A DNA stretch of 46,240 bases from Chloroflexota bacterium (lineage in GTDB: Bacteria; Chloroflexota; Anaerolineae; Promineifilales; Promineifilaceae): positions 1 to 46,240 of the forward strand of contig JAJRYT010000081.1 in assembly GCA_024275635.1 (NCBI GenBank). Direction: 5' to 3'. The notes under the pieces were generated by a model. That model saw only the letters and a list, made by a program, of their open reading frames with translations, did not search any database and was not told where the DNA came from. Both the position numbers and the translations under genes were made by a program. Below are positions 43,767 through 46,240 of this stretch, in pieces (the stretch's first letter is position 1; the number at the start of each line of letters is the position of its first letter).

Positions 43767-46038
43767 AGAAAATCATATCCATTACCAGCGCTGGATGGTT
43801 GTGTTCCTCCATCCAAGCCAGCAAATCATCAACCGTGTTGACATCGCGCTCGTCGGCGATGCGGTCGAGCAAGTCGGGATCGCCTTCGCGCTCGGCGACA
43901 GCGCGTAGTTCGTCGGCCATGCTTTCCTTCAGATAGCTGCTCATCCAGACAACGCGCTTAAAACCGCCGTCGGCCGAAATAAACTTGGGGCTGATGAGAT
44001 AATATTTGCCTACGCCCATCACGCCCGGCGTTTGCATACCGCCGCCGGCCATCCCGGCCAGCGTGCTGAATGTCATCCCCGCCGGGGTCATGCTCGTATC
44101 CTCACGGCTGACCACCATCACCCCGTTGGCTTCTGGGATAAGCATCACGATGGATTCAAAGCAGCCACAAGCCGTCATTGGATTTTCCATAATCGAATAC
44201 ATGGCCAGATCCTCAACCACGCCGTTCGATCCCCTCTTGGCGTACTCGTTCGTTCCTTCCCAGTACCCTTTCTTAGGGTCTACGATTTTGCCTAGTTTGA
44301 TCGGTTGGTTAGGACCGGTGGGATTGATGCTGAATGACGCCTTGCAATCCAACCAGTTGTAGGCGCCGCACAAGCCCAACCGTTCCGGGCTGACCACGCA
44401 CACATGGTTAGGGGCAAAGGATTGGCACAACGTACAGGAATAAAATTCTTCCACCGCATCGTCGGTCAGGTCGGCCAGCCGCCTGTTGCGAAAATCGTAA
44501 GAGACGCGCGCCTTATCCAGCCACTCTTCCACCTTGGCCGGTTCGGTGTAAATGGTGACTTGCACCTTATCCACAATGGCGCCAAAGTCGGCGTGGAAGC
44601 GAGCGTGCAGGATTTTGCCGAAATGCTCCAGGTCAAACCCTTTCTCGGCCGCGTTGTTGGAAATGCGAATCCAGGCGATGTCCCGCTGGCCGATGTGCTG
44701 GATACCAGACGCGCCATTAATAAAGTAGTGAATCTGCCGCTCCAGCACCGGTTCAAAATCATCCTGCATCTTGCGCCCGGCCACTTTAACGACGATGCCC
44801 ATATCCATCGCCCCTTTTTCGGCAATCTCTTCAAAGCCGGGGCCGACGATTTTGATTTGACCGTCAACCACTTCATCCATTGGGGCCATATACAGGTATT
44901 CGTAGGCGCGGGCGTATTTTCCGCCAAATTCAACGCGCATATCAGTCTTGCGGACGACCTCGCCCTCGAACGCAGAGCCGTAGGGCACGGGCACGGGTAC
45001 ATCGGAGACCTGCACTTTAACGCCGCGCACTTCGATGCACTTTTGCACTAACCGCTCGGCCCGTTCCAGATCGTCTTTACCGTCAATTTCGTTGAAGGGC
45101 ATGGAGACGACATGCTCGTAGGAGGTCACGCCGGTGGGCAGGATTTCGGGGATGACGGTGTCGGCGATGACCGGGAAGCCGAAGTTGATGGCCCCGGCTG
45201 CCGCCGCGTATTTCAGGTCGTCCACCTCGCCCAGGGCCAGGACGAAGGCGAAGACGCGCTCTCGGTTGTAGAGCAGGATGTCGCGCGCCTGCCCGGCCTT
45301 CAAGCCGCCAAAGGTGAGTGCGGAGCGGGTGGCAAAGCCGAGCGCGTAAATGGCGCTGATGGTGTCGGTGCCGAAGGGGACGGTGTAGGTATCGTAGCCC
45401 AATTCGACCCCTTCTTCTTGCAGTTGGTGGATGATGGAACGGCCGTTTACATTCCCCGACAAAAAGGTCAAAATGTTACGCCGCTGCAGCTCGCGCACAA
45501 TCTGGACGGCCACTTCGTTCGACTTGGCCGCCCCCACGATAGCCGCGAAACCGGGCATACGGCCGTCTACCAACTGAATGCCCCACGAACGAAGCTGAAT
45601 ATCGTCGATCGGGCCGTTCAAATGGCCTACAAGGCCATCGCCGTTGTTTGAGTATGCGGTGCCGCCGGCTAATTCAAAGCCGGGCATCCGTTCCGGCTGC
45701 AAGCCATAGACAAAGCGCACCGCCTCAATCGTCTCTGCCGCCAGCAGCGTGGCCATGCCGCCGTCCAGCGTTTCGCCCAGGTAGGGCGTCCAATGTTTCT
45801 TGGATGGGACCGGATGCAGCAGCGTGCGGGCATGGCTCAGAACGGGCTGTAACTGCCCCAACGTCTCCACTTCCGTGTTCGTCATTCCATAAATCAATGG
45901 TAAATAATACGCCGTGTTTGGGAACGCCACTGGCGTATCTGGCCCTTTCTCCGTTATAGCTTTGTTTAGCATCAACTCCGCTTCTGTTACCAGCGCGTTC
46001 GCGCCGCGAATGGCGCGGGTTGCAATATATCGAGACAT
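43765..46038 (-). CDS. acsB: Acetyl-CoA synthase (CODH/ACS beta subunit)
   Basis: 757 residues, bacterial full-length form. It assembles acetyl-CoA from CO, a methyl group from the corrinoid protein, and CoA. All six A-cluster cysteines of the Moorella enzyme are found with a constant offset of 29: Cys535, 538, 547, 557 (CTLC, HVC, GLCG) and Cys624, 626 (TACGCFE). The N-terminal domain that contacts CODH is present, which suggests a CODH partner although none is identified in the window. ATG 46038 follows CGGAGGAAACC, which is the edge of a heptad array. First identified gene of acsB-CBS-acsD-acsC. Confidence 0.97.
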   Translation of the reverse strand: MSRYIATRAIRGANALVTEAELMLNKAITEKGPDTPVAFPNTAYYLPLIYGMTNTEVETLGQLQPVLSHARTLLHPVPSKKHWTPYLGETLDGGMATLLAAETIEAVRFVYGLQPERMPGFELAGGTAYSNNGDGLVGHLNGPIDDIQLRSWGIQLVDGRMPGFAAIVGAAKSNEVAVQIVRELQRRNILTFLSGNVNGRSIIHQLQEEGVELGYDTYTVPFGTDTISAIYALGFATRSALTFGGLKAGQARDILLYNRERVFAFVLALGEVDDLKYAAAAGAINFGFPVIADTVIPEILPTGVTSYEHVVSMPFNEIDGKDDLERAERLVQKCIEVRGVKVQVSDVPVPVPYGSAFEGEVVRKTDMRVEFGGKYARAYEYLYMAPMDEVVDGQIKIVGPGFEEIAEKGAMDMGIVVKVAGRKMQDDFEPVLERQIHYFINGASGIQHIGQRDIAWIRISNNAAEKGFDLEHFGKILHARFHADFGAIVDKVQVTIYTEPAKVEEWLDKARVSYDFRNRRLADLTDDAVEEFYSCTLCQSFAPNHVCVVSPERLGLCGAYNWLDCKASFSINPTGPNQPIKLGKIVDPKKGYWEGTNEYAKRGSNGVVEDLAMYSIMENPMTACGCFESIVMLIPEANGVMVVSREDTSMTPAGMTFSTLAGMAGGGMQTPGVMGVGKYYLISPKFISADGGFKRVVWMSSYLKESMADELRAVAEREGDPDLLDRIADERDVNTVDDLLAWMEEHNHPALVMDMIF

Positions 46039-46042
46039 GGTT

Positions 46043-46168
46043 TCCTCCGTATTCCGTATTCCGTATTCCGTATTCCGTATTCCGTATTCCGTATTCCGTA
46101 TTCCGTATTCCGTATTCCGTATTCCGTTGTCCGTTCACGGTTCACGGTTTACGGAATACGGATTACAG
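46043..46168. repeat. Heptad array, TCCGTAT type, with inverted arm
   Basis: About 12 nearly perfect TCCGTAT units, then GTTCACGG, TTTACGG, AATACGG and ATTACAG units as the inverted arm. Fills the gap between the truncated right-edge gene and acsB. Its left edge is the acsB ribosome binding site CGGAGG; its right edge touches the stop codon of the right-edge gene. Confidence 0.9.
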
Positions 46169-46169
46169 T

Positions 46170-46240
46170 TCACGCTGCCACGCCGTACAGCGCTTCACGT
46201 CGCTCGGCCCAGGGTAATTCTTCCAATTCCAACATGCGTG
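46170..46240 (-). CDS. Truncated gene, C-terminal end only
   Basis: Minus-strand frame open from the window edge to TGA at 46170-46172. It encodes a final stretch reading MLELEELPWAERREALYG and VAA. The charged amphipathic pattern looks like a real C-terminus. The position upstream of acsB would suit another Wood-Ljungdahl gene such as the CODH subunit, but 22 residues are not enough to name it. Confidence 0.5.
   Translation of the reverse strand, partial: RMLELEELPWAERREALYGVAA

Overview
The window is a 46 kb chromosomal segment of a bacterium, most likely a Chloroflexota (Anaerolineae-like). That placement rests on gene content and style: a one-locus haem cluster with a chlorite-dismutase-like HemQ, a bacterial-type acetyl-CoA synthase/corrinoid protein cluster, a four-GAF histidine kinase, and intergenic DNA full of heptanucleotide repeats. 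It is an inference, not a phylogeny. Almost all genes lie on the minus strand. No rRNA, tRNA, CRISPR array or complete insertion sequence was seen.

Left part (1-16.3 kb): an HD-domain hydrolase and an Lrp/AsnC regulator (+), then on the minus strand Hsp33 (hslO), a DapF-like epimerase with both catalytic cysteines replaced by serine, a large GAF/PAS histidine kinase, a broken membrane-protein gene, a small LiaF-like membrane protein, a GH13 alpha-amylase family enzyme, ornithine aminotransferase (rocD), uppP and tgt. A small secreted protein with repeated Asp-rich calcium-loop units follows on +, then an iron(III)-type ABC permease.

Middle part (16.3-31 kb): a nearly complete tetrapyrrole locus, read right to left as a radical-SAM AhbD-like protein, hemY, hemA, hemC, hemD, hemB, hemQ, hemE, hemH and hemL, with a MerR-like regulator and a small AbrB protein beside it. 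hemY, hemH and hemQ together fit the coproporphyrin-dependent haem route. The AhbD-like protein could perform the same last step (coproheme to haem b) without oxygen. A thioredoxin-like ferredoxin family protein and a ferritin follow, so the region is about haem and iron.

Right part (31-46.2 kb): a thioredoxin-reductase-like flavoprotein lacking its redox cysteines, malic enzyme, and a Wood-Ljungdahl carbonyl-branch set: acsE-like methyltransferase, a radical-SAM protein, a RACo-type corrinoid activator, acsC, acsD, a CBS-domain protein and acsB with all six A-cluster cysteines. A CoA-binding protein, a lipoprotein of unknown role and an orphan antitoxin are mixed in. A truncated gene enters from the right edge; the CODH subunit is not identified in the window.

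The most unusual content is in the DNA itself. (1) The octamer palindrome ACGGCCGT occurs about 65-70 times, roughly 100 times chance, like cyanobacterial HIP1. (2) About 16 arrays of 7-bp units, often as two inverted arms, fill the gaps between genes, supply the stop codon of at least nine genes, and in three cases end exactly at the next gene's ribosome binding site; some lie inside coding regions and encode related peptides. (3) At least eight short palindromic MITE-like elements of several families are present, most with perfect 8- or 10-bp target-site duplications.
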